Shown: piece by piece, positions 9,455 through 17,969 of the stretch
How positions within the stretch are numbered: the stretch's first letter is position 1
How the letters are laid out: each line of letters begins with the position of its first letter
Source: Blastocatellia bacterium
GTDB lineage: Bacteria > Acidobacteriota > Blastocatellia > UBA7656
DNA length: 62,670 nucleotides
Direction of reading: 5' to 3'
NCBI GenBank assembly: GCA_035275065.1
Contig: DATENM010000076.1
Location: 1 to 62,670 of the forward strand
Notes under the pieces: generated by a model
The model's input: only the letters and a program-made list of their open reading frames with translations
What the model was told of the DNA's origin: nothing
Databases searched by the model: none
Translations under genes and position numbers: made by a program

Positions 9455-9846
9455 TTCGCCGACCTCTCGCGCCGGTGCGCATCAATGAGCGCCTGTATCC
9501 TTTTAAGCTCTTCTTGGCCGAGGTCCTTTTCGATGAGGCGGGTGGCGAGCGCCTCTGCCGAGCCTTTAAAGAAGCGTCTCGTCAGCCGCTCAATCGCGCC
9601 GCCGACCACAGCCGTCTCGTTGATCAAGGGGTGGTATCTGTGCGCGCGCTCGGAGTTATCCCTGGCGACAAGGCGCTTGGCTTCGAGCCTGTTCAGCATG
9701 GTCTGAACAGTGGTGTAGGCCACGTCGCCGCCCCTCTCGATGAGCGCGTTATGCACCTCACTCACCGTGGCCTTGCCAAGTCCCCAGAGGGCTTGCATTA
9801 TCTCTAGCTCGCGGTCGCCCAACTCCAGCTTTTTCCTCTTTTTCAT
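9451..9846 (-). CDS. BlaI/MecI-family repressor
   Basis: The 131-residue winged-helix protein contains the family signature ELEIMQALWGLGKATVSEVHNAL followed by YTTVQTMLNRLEAKRLV and the arginine-rich wing. The length is typical. A GGAG lies six bases before the ATG. It is the first gene of a three-gene operon (repressor, M56 protease, repeat protein). Its promoter is flanked by two matching inverted repeats at 9856-9867 and 9910-9921, which fits autoregulation relieved by the protease. Confidence 0.93.
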   Translation of the reverse strand: MKKRKKLELGDRELEIMQALWGLGKATVSEVHNALIERGGDVAYTTVQTMLNRLEAKRLVARDNSERAHRYHPLINETAVVGGAIERLTRRFFKGSAEALATRLIEKDLGQEELKRIQALIDAHRRERSAK

Positions 9847-9855
9847 TTCTAACTC

Positions 9856-9867
9856 CTACTTTGGTAG
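9856..9867. promoter_or_regulatory. probable BlaI-like operator, downstream copy
   Basis: CTAC-TTTG-GTAG is an inverted repeat followed by GACT. The same pattern (CTAC-N4-GTAG then GACT) recurs at 9910-9921. It lies between the -10 element and the ribosome binding site of the repressor gene. Confidence 0.7.
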
Positions 9868-9880
9868 GACTGCGAAAAGC

Positions 9881-9909
9881 ATAATACCGAGATTCTATTT
9901 CGGTGTCAA
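9881..9909 (-). promoter_or_regulatory. sigma70-type promoter of the blaI-like operon
   Basis: Reading leftward, a perfect TTGACA (9904-9909) is followed after 17 bases by TATTAT (9881-9886). The -35 element touches the upstream operator copy, so repressor binding would block polymerase. Confidence 0.8.
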
Positions 9910-9921
9910 CTACCGTGGTAG
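9910..9921. promoter_or_regulatory. probable BlaI-like operator, upstream copy
   Basis: CTAC-CGTG-GTAG followed by GACT matches the other copy in both arms. It adjoins the -35 box. The centres of the two copies are 54 bases apart, about five helical turns. Confidence 0.7.
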
Positions 9922-10226
9922 GACTTTGTGGGATAGGTGGCGGGGCTTCACAAAAGATGCTGGCGACCATTTAAATACCTGATGTAGAGCCAGGTCACGG
10001 CATCTGGCGGCGCCGTTTTGCCGGCGCCGCGCCGTGGTCTATAAAAACTCAGCAAGCCACACCAGGAGCTTCGACCCTCAAGGCAGCGGCGGTGGAGGTA
10101 AACGATCAAACACCTTCTCCATGGATAGGCCGATGCCCAGGACCTTTTCGTCGCCGCCCTCAAGACCATCCAACATGCATTCTTGTTCGCATAATCTTCT
10201 CCTTCTCAGTTGTTGAACGTGTCGCG

Positions 10227-10610
10227 TCAGTCGGCGCTCGCTTCGCCGGTTGACTCCGAGGGTTGGTTGAGCCGGACGAGAAGGCGACGCAGCTCGAGCA
10301 GATTCTCTTTAACGACGTACTCGCATGCGCCTGCATGCCGGGCTGCCTCGCGCAACTCGTCATCATCGTAGTCGGTGATGATCATGATTTTTGCCTGAGG
10401 CCAGGCAGCGGTGATTCGGCGTGTGGCCGTCAGGCCATTCAGCCCGTCCAGTCGGATGTCCATCAATACCCAGTCAGGTTGCCGCGCCAGGCAGACCGCC
10501 AGCGCCTCCGACCCGTCGCGGCACTCGTAGATTTCTGAGGCGAAGTCAGCCACCAGGCGTTTGATCAGGCCGCGCATCCCGTCGTTATCCTCGGCAATCA
10601 AGAGCTTCAT
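10227..10610 (-). CDS. stand-alone response regulator receiver domain
   Basis: The 127-residue protein is a single receiver domain: the acidic pair follows MKLLIAED, the phospho-acceptor is in LMDIRLDGLNG, and the conserved Lys is in YVVKEN. There is no output domain. An AGGTGGAG-type site precedes the ATG. It lies 21 bases after the amidohydrolase gene on the same strand. No kinase is adjacent, so its partner is unknown. The upstream-of-start region 9930-10226 beyond its end holds only a possible 32-codon frame and no clear gene. Confidence 0.85.
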   Translation of the reverse strand: MKLLIAEDNDGMRGLIKRLVADFASEIYECRDGSEALAVCLARQPDWVLMDIRLDGLNGLTATRRITAAWPQAKIMIITDYDDDELREAARHAGACEYVVKENLLELRRLLVRLNQPSESTGEASAD

Positions 10611-10631
10611 TTCTCCACCTTTCCTGCGCGC

Positions 10632-11615
10632 TCAGGTAGAAGTGCCCAGTCGCAGCACACGCTCAGCGTTCTGGTAGCAGAGCTTGTCGCGCTGTGTCTG
10701 ATCGGTCAACACAGGGGTATTCTCGATCCAATCAGCGGACTCCTTGGCGTCCTCGTAAGGGTAATCGACCGAGAAGAGCACGCGGTCGTCGCCCATCTCG
10801 GTGATCGCACACTGCAACGACGAATCCTGACAGACGCCGGTCGTCGTGATGAAGAGGTTCGAGCGGAAGTATTCGGACGGTTTCTTCTTCAGCGGCGGCC
10901 TGTCCGGGTCGCCCGTCGCCGCGTAGCGGCTGTCGATGCGCCACAGGACGTAGGGCAGCGTCTCGCCCATGTGCCCCAGGATGATCGTCAGCTCGGGGTA
11001 GCGGTCGAAGAGCCCGCTGAAGAGCAGGCGCATGAAGTGCGAGGCGTTGTCCGTCGTCCACCCCAAGACCGTGCCTTGCAGCACCGTGTAGTCGTTAAGG
11101 ACGTATGGCTGAATGTGTGGGTCAGCCGGGTGTAGGTAGACCGGCACGTCGAGTTCGATGACGCGCTCCCAGAATGGCTGGTAGCAGTCGTCGTCGAGGT
11201 AGATGCCGTTCGTGTTGCCGTTGATCATCGCGCCGAGAAAGCCCATCTCTTCGACGCACCGCTTCAACTCGTCGCAGGCCGCTCGCACATCCTGCATCGC
11301 CAGGTGCGCGAACCCGCGGTAGCGATTCGGGTGCTGCTGGATCTGCGCGTAGAGGTAGTCGTTCGCCTCGTGAGCTCGCCGCACGGCGACGCTGGCGTCC
11401 TTCTCGGCCTGCACACCGGGGCTGGTCTCTGAGAGCACGAAGAGATCAATGCCGGCGTCGTCCATCGCGGCAATTCGCTGGTCTGAGTCTGCGAGCGCTT
11501 GCGCCAGGGCGTCGGCGGACTCTTGCGTGGGGGCGATCTTCAGCGTGATGCCCAGATAGTCTTTGGTCGGAGGCGTGGTGATCGCCTCTTCCAGTGCGAT
11601 TTTTCTCGTCGCCAT
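10632..11615 (-). CDS. amidohydrolase-2 family decarboxylase-like protein
   Basis: The 327-residue TIM barrel belongs to the ACMSD / gamma-resorcylate decarboxylase group. It starts with KIALEEAITTP (the family's metal-binding Glu region). It has VPVYLHPADPH, IILGHMGETLPY and the catalytic Asp in LFSVDYPYED. It therefore probably performs a non-oxidative aromatic decarboxylation or related hydrolysis in the cytoplasm; the substrate is not determined. GAGGT precedes the ATG. A palindrome upstream (11645-11659) may be its operator. Confidence 0.85.
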   Translation of the reverse strand: MATRKIALEEAITTPPTKDYLGITLKIAPTQESADALAQALADSDQRIAAMDDAGIDLFVLSETSPGVQAEKDASVAVRRAHEANDYLYAQIQQHPNRYRGFAHLAMQDVRAACDELKRCVEEMGFLGAMINGNTNGIYLDDDCYQPFWERVIELDVPVYLHPADPHIQPYVLNDYTVLQGTVLGWTTDNASHFMRLLFSGLFDRYPELTIILGHMGETLPYVLWRIDSRYAATGDPDRPPLKKKPSEYFRSNLFITTTGVCQDSSLQCAITEMGDDRVLFSVDYPYEDAKESADWIENTPVLTDQTQRDKLCYQNAERVLRLGTST

Positions 11616-11644
11616 AACGTTATACCTCGTTTCATAGATTTAGG

Positions 11645-11659
11645 TTGCCCGATGGGCAA
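11645..11659. promoter_or_regulatory. palindrome upstream of the amidohydrolase, possible operator
   Basis: TTGCCC-GAT-GGGCAA is a perfect six-base inverted repeat 30 bases before the start codon. The rest of 11616-11944 contains no gene. Confidence 0.35.
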
Positions 11660-11944
11660 GCACCGGGCAGCGTCGTACTATCGGCCGCGGCCTTGACGGT
11701 CTTATTGGGCGAACTTCCCTCGCGCGGCTGATGATTCCGAGTTGCCTGGGTGCAATATGAACGCTTTGGCTGGGGAAATGAATAGAGGCCGCTACACAAT
11801 TGATCTAGGTAGTAGCACTCATTTTTCTAGGTGGCGCCATCTAAAACAAAGTGACCGGCGACCGGAGCGGATGCCAGAGGTTGGCGGATGGCGACCGCCC
11901 GGCACCTCTCATCTATTCTTGTCACTCGTCGCTCCCGGGTTCGG

Positions 11945-12610
11945 TCAGCTTAGTTCGGACCTGTGTTCGAGCGCGAACCTGAGCAGGGCATTATTACCAT
12001 GTATGTCCAACTTCTGGCAGATGTTGGTCCGGTGGTTTTCGACCGTGCGCACGCTGACGTATAACTCTTCGGCAATTTCCTTGCTGGATTTGTTTGCCGC
12101 GATCAGTTTCAGGATGCGTCGTTCGGCGGGCGTCAGGTCTCTGAGGCTGGGTTTCTGTTCCGTCAAGGAGGTGGCACGCCTTGACCGGTTGAGCAGATAT
12201 TCAGATAACGAAGGGGTGATGTAGGGCCGACCGGCGGCGACGGCCTTGACGCAATTAACGATGTCAGTGACCGCGCTCTCCTTGAGGACATAGCCTTTTG
12301 CGCCCAGGTCGAGCGCCTCATTAAACAGCTCTTCGTCGCTGTACATTGTCAGGAAGATGGTGGCCACCGGCAGCCCCCGCTTCTGAATCTCCCTGAGCAA
12401 GTCGAAGCCGCCCAGCTTTGGCATGTTCACGTCCAGCACGGCGACCTCCGGCCGCAGTTCTTGAATCTGGACCAGGGCCGCCTCGCCATCGTCAGCCTCT
12501 CCCACGACCTTCAGACACGCCTCGGCCTCGATCACCTGCCGCAGGCCCCTGCGGACAATCGGGTGGTCGTCGGCTATAAGAATGCGGATCTCAGTATTTA
12601 CCGTGCCCAT
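11945..12610 (-). CDS. NarL/LuxR-type response regulator
   Basis: The 221-residue protein starts at the ATG at 12610 (MGTVNTEIRILIADDHP). The open frame continues further upstream, but that part is a shadow of the kinase gene. The receiver domain has ADDHP and the acceptor Asp in VAVLDVNMPKLGG. The C-terminal LuxR helix-turn-helix reads LTPAERRILKLIAANKSSKEIAEEL then TVENHRTNI. It overlaps the end of the kinase gene by 20 bases, so the two are a coupled two-component pair. Confidence 0.92.
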   Translation of the reverse strand: MGTVNTEIRILIADDHPIVRRGLRQVIEAEACLKVVGEADDGEAALVQIQELRPEVAVLDVNMPKLGGFDLLREIQKRGLPVATIFLTMYSDEELFNEALDLGAKGYVLKESAVTDIVNCVKAVAAGRPYITPSLSEYLLNRSRRATSLTEQKPSLRDLTPAERRILKLIAANKSSKEIAEELYVSVRTVENHRTNICQKLDIHGNNALLRFALEHRSELS

Positions 12611-15600
12611 TTTGTACGCCGATATGGATACTGATCGTCGTCCCCTCGCCCGGGGCGGAGTTAATCGTATGTCCTCCGCCGAGCATCCGCACGCGTTCGG
12701 AAATGCCGAAGAGGCCGAAGCTTGGCAAGCGAGATTCGGCGGCGGCCACATCTGTCGAAAAGCCCCGACCATTATCCCCGATTGTGATGTGTACCCCGGC
12801 CTCATCCCGCGCGATCACGACCTGCGCTTCGGTTGCCCCGGAGTGTTTAATGATGTTATTAACGGCCTCCTGCACGATACGGTACAGGCTGGTCTCTGCT
12901 TCCTTCGTGAATAGCCCATCGAGCTTATCAAGCTTGGTGCGGAAGACGACATCTGAGGACTCGCCTACCCGCTTTATCCTCGCCTCGATGGCCCTGGTCA
13001 GGCCGAGTTGGTCCAACTGGTGCGGCCTGAGATTATAAGATATCTCCTTCACTTCGTGGATCGCCTGCGAGGTTTCCGCCGAAATCTCCTCAACCTGCTG
13101 CCGGGCCTGTTCGGAGTCGGCTGGCCTGTGCAGCATCATCAGCGCCAGGTTCTTAATCACAATCAAGCGCTGGCCTAGACCGTCGTGCAGCTCCGCGGCG
13201 ATTCTTTTGCGCTCGCCTTCCTGCGAGGCGATCAACTGCCGCGAAAACGCCTCCTGCGCGGCATGGGCTTTTTTCAACTGGGTGATTCGATGCCGGTAGA
13301 GCAGAAGGGCCGTCCCCAGCAGCCCTAACAGCGCGAGTGACAGAAACCACTGGGTCCGCCAGAATGGCGGCACGACACTAATCCGCACGCTGGCTCCTTG
13401 CAGGTTCCACACGCCGTCCTCGTTGGCCGCGACCACCGTGAAGGCGTATTCGCCCGGCGGGATGTGTGAGTAGTAGGCGACGCGGCGTGTACTGGCGTCC
13501 ACCCACTCGGTATCGAGACCCGACAGCTTATACTTGAACTTGATCCCTTCCGGCATGACGAAATTCAGCCCCGTGAAGTGTATCTCCAGTCGCTCCTGAC
13601 CCGGCTCAACCCGTATCGCCCGGCCCGTGCTCACAAGCCGGCCGTCGAGCAGGACATCTTCGATCATCACGGACGGTGGCCGTGTGTTGATCGGCGCGCG
13701 CTCCGGGTCGATGACGGCCACGCCTTCCTGAGTCGGGAACCACAACTTGCCGTCTCGCGCTTTGATCCCCGCCGGCTGCGAACCGCCGTTGCATTCGGCT
13801 TTGCGCATGCCGTCACGCTTGCCGTAAGGAATCGAAGTAACGGCAACGGCCTTGCCGTCGGCAAAATCATTTAACTCCTGTTTGCTCACCCGATATATCC
13901 CCGTGTTGCAGCTTATCCAGAAGCGGCCGCGCTCGTCTTCCAGGATGCGGAAGGCGCCATTGCTGAATAGCCCGTCGTATGTGGTGTAGCGGGTGAAACG
14001 GCCATTGTGCCAGCGCATCAATCCCATGTCATAGGTCCCTACCCAAAGGACTCCGTCGCTGTCTTCATAGATGGTTCTGATCTGTGAGCCTGGATGGCCG
14101 TCCCCCTCCTCAAAGGCGCTAAAGACGCCGCCACGGTAGCGCGTCAGCCCGCTCATTGTCCCGACCCAGAGCGTGCCTTCGCGGTCTTCATGAATCACTC
14201 TGATCTCGTTAGCGGTCAGGCCGTCGTCGGTCGTGTAGCGTGTCGTCGCGCCATCTTTATAACGGATCAAGCCGTTGCGCGAGCCGAACCAATAATTACC
14301 GGCGCGGTCTTGATAGATGGCGTGAATGCCGGTCTTTGAGAGTCGGCCATCCTGAGGGGTGAAAACGGTAACTTGCTCACCCTTGTAGCGCCATACTTCG
14401 CCGCCGTAGAAAGCCACCCACAAACCGCCTTCGCGGTCTTCGTAGAGCGCCGTCACCTGACTGAAGGCGCGTCCTTCGGGAGCCGGCTGGCGTATGAAGA
14501 CTCCGTTCTCGTACTTGGTTAAGCCCGACCAGGAGCCGATCCAGATCGCCCCTTTGCTGTCTTCGAGGATCGGATAGACGTTATTAGCCGCCAGGCCATC
14601 AGACTCGGTGTAGGGGGTAATGATCTGTTCCCGCAAGCGGAGCAGCCCGCTGCTGGTTCCGACCCATAGCCCGCCCTCGCGGTCCGCATACACGACCCCA
14701 ATGTGACAACCCGTGAAGTCCTCGGGGAGAGGATAGAGCGTGGCTTTTCCGTCGCGGAAACGCAACAGGCTCCCCTTGGCTGTCCCGACCCAGAGATTAC
14801 CTTGTCGGTCTTCGCAAATCGTCTGAACAAATCCCTGAGACTGCGGATCGCTTACCGGGTAGGCCGTCCACTGGCCGCCCTTAAATTGCCTCAGACTTCC
14901 GTCCGCAGTCGCCACCCAGAGGCTCCCGACGCGATCCTCATAAACTGACTTGATGTCGGACGGGGACAGGTTCTCAGCCGGGATCACACGGGTAACTCGG
15001 CCTTCGGTCATCCTCTGCCAACGGTCGGGGTACCGGTGCCAGACGGTGCCCCTGGTGACGGGTTGTCCAAAATCTGGAAGGCCCTCCTGCTCCGGCGAGT
15101 AGGGCGTAAACCCCTCATCTTTCCAGCGGACGAAACCTTCGCTGACCTGCATTATTAAACTCCCGTCCGCCTCTTCACGCATCCACCGCACGTAGTTGTT
15201 GGGTAACCCGTCCCGAGTCGTATAAGTCCTGAAGACGCCATCCGTGTAGCGCGTCAGCCCGCTGTTCTCAGTCGCCGCCCACAGATTGCCCGCGCCATCT
15301 TCGTACAGGCGTGTGAAGCGGCCGCTCCTGATGCCTTTCGTATTTGCAGTATTGAACACGGTGAATCGCACGCCGTCGTATCGCACCAGCCCATCGAAAG
15401 TGGTCAGCCAGAGATGCCCGTCGCGAGTCTGGAGAATTGCGTTGACGGCGTTTTGCGGTAGCCCATTATCAGTAGTCCACGCATCGAAGTAGAATTGCGT
15501 CATGGCTGGTGGGGCTGAGCGGGAGCTTATCATCAGGCAAAAGAATAATGTCATGCAGGCACACACCCTGATGCGGATAAGAGCGAACAGTTTCGTCACG

Positions 15601-15614
15601 GGAGCCAGGCGCAT
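12591..15614 (-). CDS. propeller-sensor histidine kinase
   Basis: The 1007-residue protein has an N-terminal membrane/signal segment. Two seven-bladed-type propellers of two-component regulator repeats follow (motifs such as DREGGLWVGTSSGL and EDSKGAIWIGSWSGL), then a Y_Y_Y domain ending near 725, and one membrane segment near 760-780. The HisKA_3 dimerisation helix has the phospho-acceptor in ELHDGLGQR (His810). The HATPase domain has NNIIKHS and DNGRGF near 947-952. Architecture resembles the periplasmic sensor kinases of Bacteroidota and Acidobacteriota that sense sugars or other ligands. It lacks a fused regulator; the cognate regulator is encoded downstream. Confidence 0.93.
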   Translation of the reverse strand: MRLAPVTKLFALIRIRVCACMTLFFCLMISSRSAPPAMTQFYFDAWTTDNGLPQNAVNAILQTRDGHLWLTTFDGLVRYDGVRFTVFNTANTKGIRSGRFTRLYEDGAGNLWAATENSGLTRYTDGVFRTYTTRDGLPNNYVRWMREEADGSLIMQVSEGFVRWKDEGFTPYSPEQEGLPDFGQPVTRGTVWHRYPDRWQRMTEGRVTRVIPAENLSPSDIKSVYEDRVGSLWVATADGSLRQFKGGQWTAYPVSDPQSQGFVQTICEDRQGNLWVGTAKGSLLRFRDGKATLYPLPEDFTGCHIGVVYADREGGLWVGTSSGLLRLREQIITPYTESDGLAANNVYPILEDSKGAIWIGSWSGLTKYENGVFIRQPAPEGRAFSQVTALYEDREGGLWVAFYGGEVWRYKGEQVTVFTPQDGRLSKTGIHAIYQDRAGNYWFGSRNGLIRYKDGATTRYTTDDGLTANEIRVIHEDREGTLWVGTMSGLTRYRGGVFSAFEEGDGHPGSQIRTIYEDSDGVLWVGTYDMGLMRWHNGRFTRYTTYDGLFSNGAFRILEDERGRFWISCNTGIYRVSKQELNDFADGKAVAVTSIPYGKRDGMRKAECNGGSQPAGIKARDGKLWFPTQEGVAVIDPERAPINTRPPSVMIEDVLLDGRLVSTGRAIRVEPGQERLEIHFTGLNFVMPEGIKFKYKLSGLDTEWVDASTRRVAYYSHIPPGEYAFTVVAANEDGVWNLQGASVRISVVPPFWRTQWFLSLALLGLLGTALLLYRHRITQLKKAHAAQEAFSRQLIASQEGERKRIAAELHDGLGQRLIVIKNLALMMLHRPADSEQARQQVEEISAETSQAIHEVKEISYNLRPHQLDQLGLTRAIEARIKRVGESSDVVFRTKLDKLDGLFTKEAETSLYRIVQEAVNNIIKHSGATEAQVVIARDEAGVHITIGDNGRGFSTDVAAAESRLPSFGLFGISERVRMLGGGHTINSAPGEGTTISIHIGVQNGHGKY

Positions 15615-16009
15615 AAGCGTTGATCATTGGGCCGACCCTGCCGCTTGAGCCTCGCTACAGGTAATGAGGATTCATTAATGAAAACTCATCTGCCGAGACG
15701 CCGTCTATCATTCACCTTTTTTGCGTGTCGGCCGCTAAGGACCTCATTCCCTTCCGCTTAAACTAAGCCGCCGCGCGGGGCTTCGCTGTCGGTCGCGCGT
15801 AAGATATATCACAACCAAATCCCTAAAAAAAGCGAAAGCACCGCCCCTGCTATTTCATGTCATGATGGGCAGGCCGCGCAGCAAACGGCCCGGGTTTGAT
15901 ATATAAAAGAGGCTGGCCGAACCCTGCGCTGACGGGGGTTCCATTGGCCGGCGTAGCTCAGCGGCGCTCGGCTCGCAATCGTTTGTAAAGTACCTGAAGC
16001 GCTTCGCCT
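15615..16009. other. intergenic stretch with a tRNA-like fragment and a hairpin
   Basis: No gene is visible. It contains a tRNA 5'-like sequence near 15947-15964 and an 8-base perfect stem at 15999-16020 (GCGCTTCG, six-base loop, CGAAGCGC). The stem overlaps the stop codon of the minus-strand gene to the right. No U-rich tract follows on the minus strand, so a standard terminator is doubtful. Confidence 0.4.
15947..15964 (+). other. tRNA 5'-end-like fragment
   Basis: GCCGGCGTAGCTCAGCGG matches the acceptor strand and D-arm start of many bacterial tRNAs. A TTTGTAA anticodon-loop-like string follows about 25 bases later. The D-stem and anticodon stem do not pair, so this is not a working tRNA. 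It may be a remnant of a tRNA-targeted integration or a chance match. Confidence 0.25.
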
Positions 16010-16588
16010 TTACGAAGCGCCTTCGGCTAAGAAGCGCTCGAAGTCATTGATGTTCTTGACGCCCCTTTCGAGCACCGCACGATAGATCAGGTCGCTGGTG
16101 ACGGTATCCCTGTATTCAGGTCGCCGCCAATACGCCTCTTTAATTTCGAGTATCGCCGACCTCGCGTCGACAGTTAGCTTTCCCTTCATATTGGCTGAAT
16201 AATTCGCATGTTCTGCATAGCTGTCGAGGTCCAAGAACCAGAGGTCCAACTTCCATGCGCCCTGCCGCTCGTCTCCTAATTTGATCCCCCAATAGAGGCC
16301 GTTGGGCTCGCCCCCGACGTTGTTGGTGAACCGGGACTTCTTTGCGGCAAGCCTGCACGTCAGCTCGTAGGCGACCTCAAAGCAACGCTTAAAATCAGCC
16401 CTCGGGTCGAGGATGTACACATCCAGGTCCCGCCAGCACATCAGATCGTAGCTGTAACTGCCGCCAACGAACCACCGCAAGTAGGCCGAGAGCAGTTCCG
16501 GTAGACGGCATTCCCGCATTAGCTGATCCGCCTCCGCTTTTAGTTCTTCGTTGCCCATAGAAAAGTCTAACCAGAGAGGCGGGATCAT
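16010..16588 (-). CDS. nucleotidyltransferase-superfamily protein
   Basis: From the ATG at 16588 the protein has 192 residues. FVGGSYSYDLMCWRDLDVYIL matches the GGS-xn-DxD active-site pattern of the polymerase-beta-like nucleotidyltransferase fold, with both aspartates present. The longer frame to 16930 has no supporting site. A GGAGG is 12 bases before 16588 and directly before an alternative ATG at 16600. It may modify a small molecule, RNA or a protein, or be an antitoxin/toxin-type nucleotidyltransferase. No partner toxin gene is adjacent. Confidence 0.6.
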   Translation of the reverse strand: MIPPLWLDFSMGNEELKAEADQLMRECRLPELLSAYLRWFVGGSYSYDLMCWRDLDVYILDPRADFKRCFEVAYELTCRLAAKKSRFTNNVGGEPNGLYWGIKLGDERQGAWKLDLWFLDLDSYAEHANYSANMKGKLTVDARSAILEIKEAYWRRPEYRDTVTSDLIYRAVLERGVKNINDFERFLAEGAS

Positions 16589-16950
16589 TTTTCGCCCCAT
16601 CCTCCAACCGAACCGACTATGAGGGCACCCGCATAGAGAACAGAATGCTTCATGCAATAAGCTCCTTTCAGAAATCAGACGGGGTGTCGTTCGTTTGTCG
16701 AGCCTATGGAATGAGGTTCCTGCTGTCAATAAGTCGTGCGGCGCTGAATGCCCATAACGAACAAATCGGCCCTTATTGTTCGGGAGATGTCTAACTCGGC
16801 AACGAGCGATCTCTTCGTTCTTACCAAGAAGAGACTTTGGCGCTTTGTCGTTAATTGGGTCCGTCAACAATTGAGCTAGCGTGAGCGGCTTGTTGTTTGA
16901 AGCAGTAACAGGGAAGTCGCGCGCCCTCACGTTGCCCTGCTATCGCCCGG

Positions 16951-17580
16951 TCATTTGTCCCGTAGAAATTCGCCGCGCAGCTGCATCGGCTTACCGTCTG
17001 GCATAATGAAAGTAAATGCTACGATATGATGGTCCGTATCAATCATGGTGATCGCCAGATCCTTCACGTATCCTCCCCGCGTGCTTCCGACGACATCGAG
17101 AAAACTGAACTCGAGTGTCTTTCCGTCCGGCGACATCTTCCCCTCCAAGCGAACCCGATTCCCGGCGTCACAATAATGGGTCGCCAGCAAACGATCCCCG
17201 TCCAGGTAGAACATCGTGATCTCATGGTTTGGCGGGTTCCCTCCAGGTGTATTCGCCTCATGCAGAATTGCGGTCCCGCTGGATGCGGCGCGAATGGTGA
17301 GGCTGATTGGTATGCCCATAATCGTACCTTGCCACGACCCCGCCAAGGTTTTCATTTTTTGGAGCGCCTTCTGCGCGTCCGACTGCACGGCGGCAGCTTT
17401 CTGCGGCTCCTGGGCCTGGGCGACGGAAGCTAGCGCAAGAAGGCAGATCAGCAGGGCCGCCGGGCCTTTTGCTGTTAGTTTTCCGAAACGTTTGCCAGGT
17501 CGCGCGCCAGGACAGTGGCCAGGCCCGTGAGAGGCTCTGCGCTCCGAATCCATGTGAGTAACGTCGGTGGTGTCTTGCAT
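16951..17580 (-). CDS. secreted beta-rich (DUF1579-like) protein
   Basis: The chosen start is the ATG at 17580 (MQDTTDVTHMDSE), preceded by an AAAGGGG site; the result is 209 residues. A hydrophobic signal segment (ALLICLLALASVAQA) lies near residues 43-57 after a basic stretch. The mature part begins LQKMKTLAGSWQGTIMG and ends FTFIMPDGKPMQLRGEF, the pattern of lipocalin-like DUF1579-type proteins. It follows a small conserved gene in the same direction with 32 bases between stop and start. Confidence 0.65.
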   Translation of the reverse strand: MQDTTDVTHMDSERRASHGPGHCPGARPGKRFGKLTAKGPAALLICLLALASVAQAQEPQKAAAVQSDAQKALQKMKTLAGSWQGTIMGIPISLTIRAASSGTAILHEANTPGGNPPNHEITMFYLDGDRLLATHYCDAGNRVRLEGKMSPDGKTLEFSFLDVVGSTRGGYVKDLAITMIDTDHHIVAFTFIMPDGKPMQLRGEFLRDK

Positions 17581-17612
17581 GTTTTCCCCTTTTTGAATGA
17601 TATGAACGAGTC

Positions 17613-17855
17613 TCACTGATCTACACTAATGACCGAGACCAGTGGTATTCCTAAATCACGCACTTTCCTTAGCAACCCATGCAGCGCAGCCTGATCGGCC
17701 ACCGGGCCGGTTAAGAGCGTCTCGCCGTTATCCTCCAGCGTGACGCTCAGGCCCCCAAACCAGTCCTTCCATTGAGAGCCCAGATGGCCCTTGACCCGGA
17801 TTTGATAGATCGTCGGCTGACTGGTATCAACGGTTCGATTAAGTGCTTCTGCCAT
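17613..17855 (-). CDS. small conserved protein of unknown function
   Basis: The gene encodes 80 residues starting at the ATG at 17855, with AAGGTG upstream. The sequence TIYQIRVKGHLGSQWKDWFGGLSVTLEDNGETLLTG is given here only in part: its key elements are IRVKGHL, the W-x-x-WFGGL core and the C-terminal DQAALHGLLRKVRDLG. This type of small protein is common next to LuxR-type regulators in Chloroflexota and other soil bacteria, but no function is known to me. It is probably cotranscribed with the secreted protein downstream. Confidence 0.7.
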   Translation of the reverse strand: MAEALNRTVDTSQPTIYQIRVKGHLGSQWKDWFGGLSVTLEDNGETLLTGPVADQAALHGLLRKVRDLGIPLVSVISVDQ

Positions 17856-17969
17856 CACCTTGCACCTTTTGCGGCTGACCACATCAGGTCCCCGCCACAA
17901 TATCCTCAATGCGGTAGTGGCGCATAGATACTTAAGTATGGTTTTGGGGTATGGTTTTAGATTGCCTGG

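Noticed and set aside
10079..10176. 32-codon minus-strand frame ending in a PPPPLP tail
   Set aside because: The sequence looks protein-like but there is no ribosome binding site and no homologue that I recognise; too short to support.
11742..12224. 160-residue plus-strand open frame
   Set aside because: It overlaps the response regulator gene on the other strand and has no domain; it is a shadow frame.
16780..16860. Integron attC-like site (GTCTAAC core)
   Set aside because: The matching GTTRRRY end and internal inverted boxes are not present, and no integron integrase is encoded.
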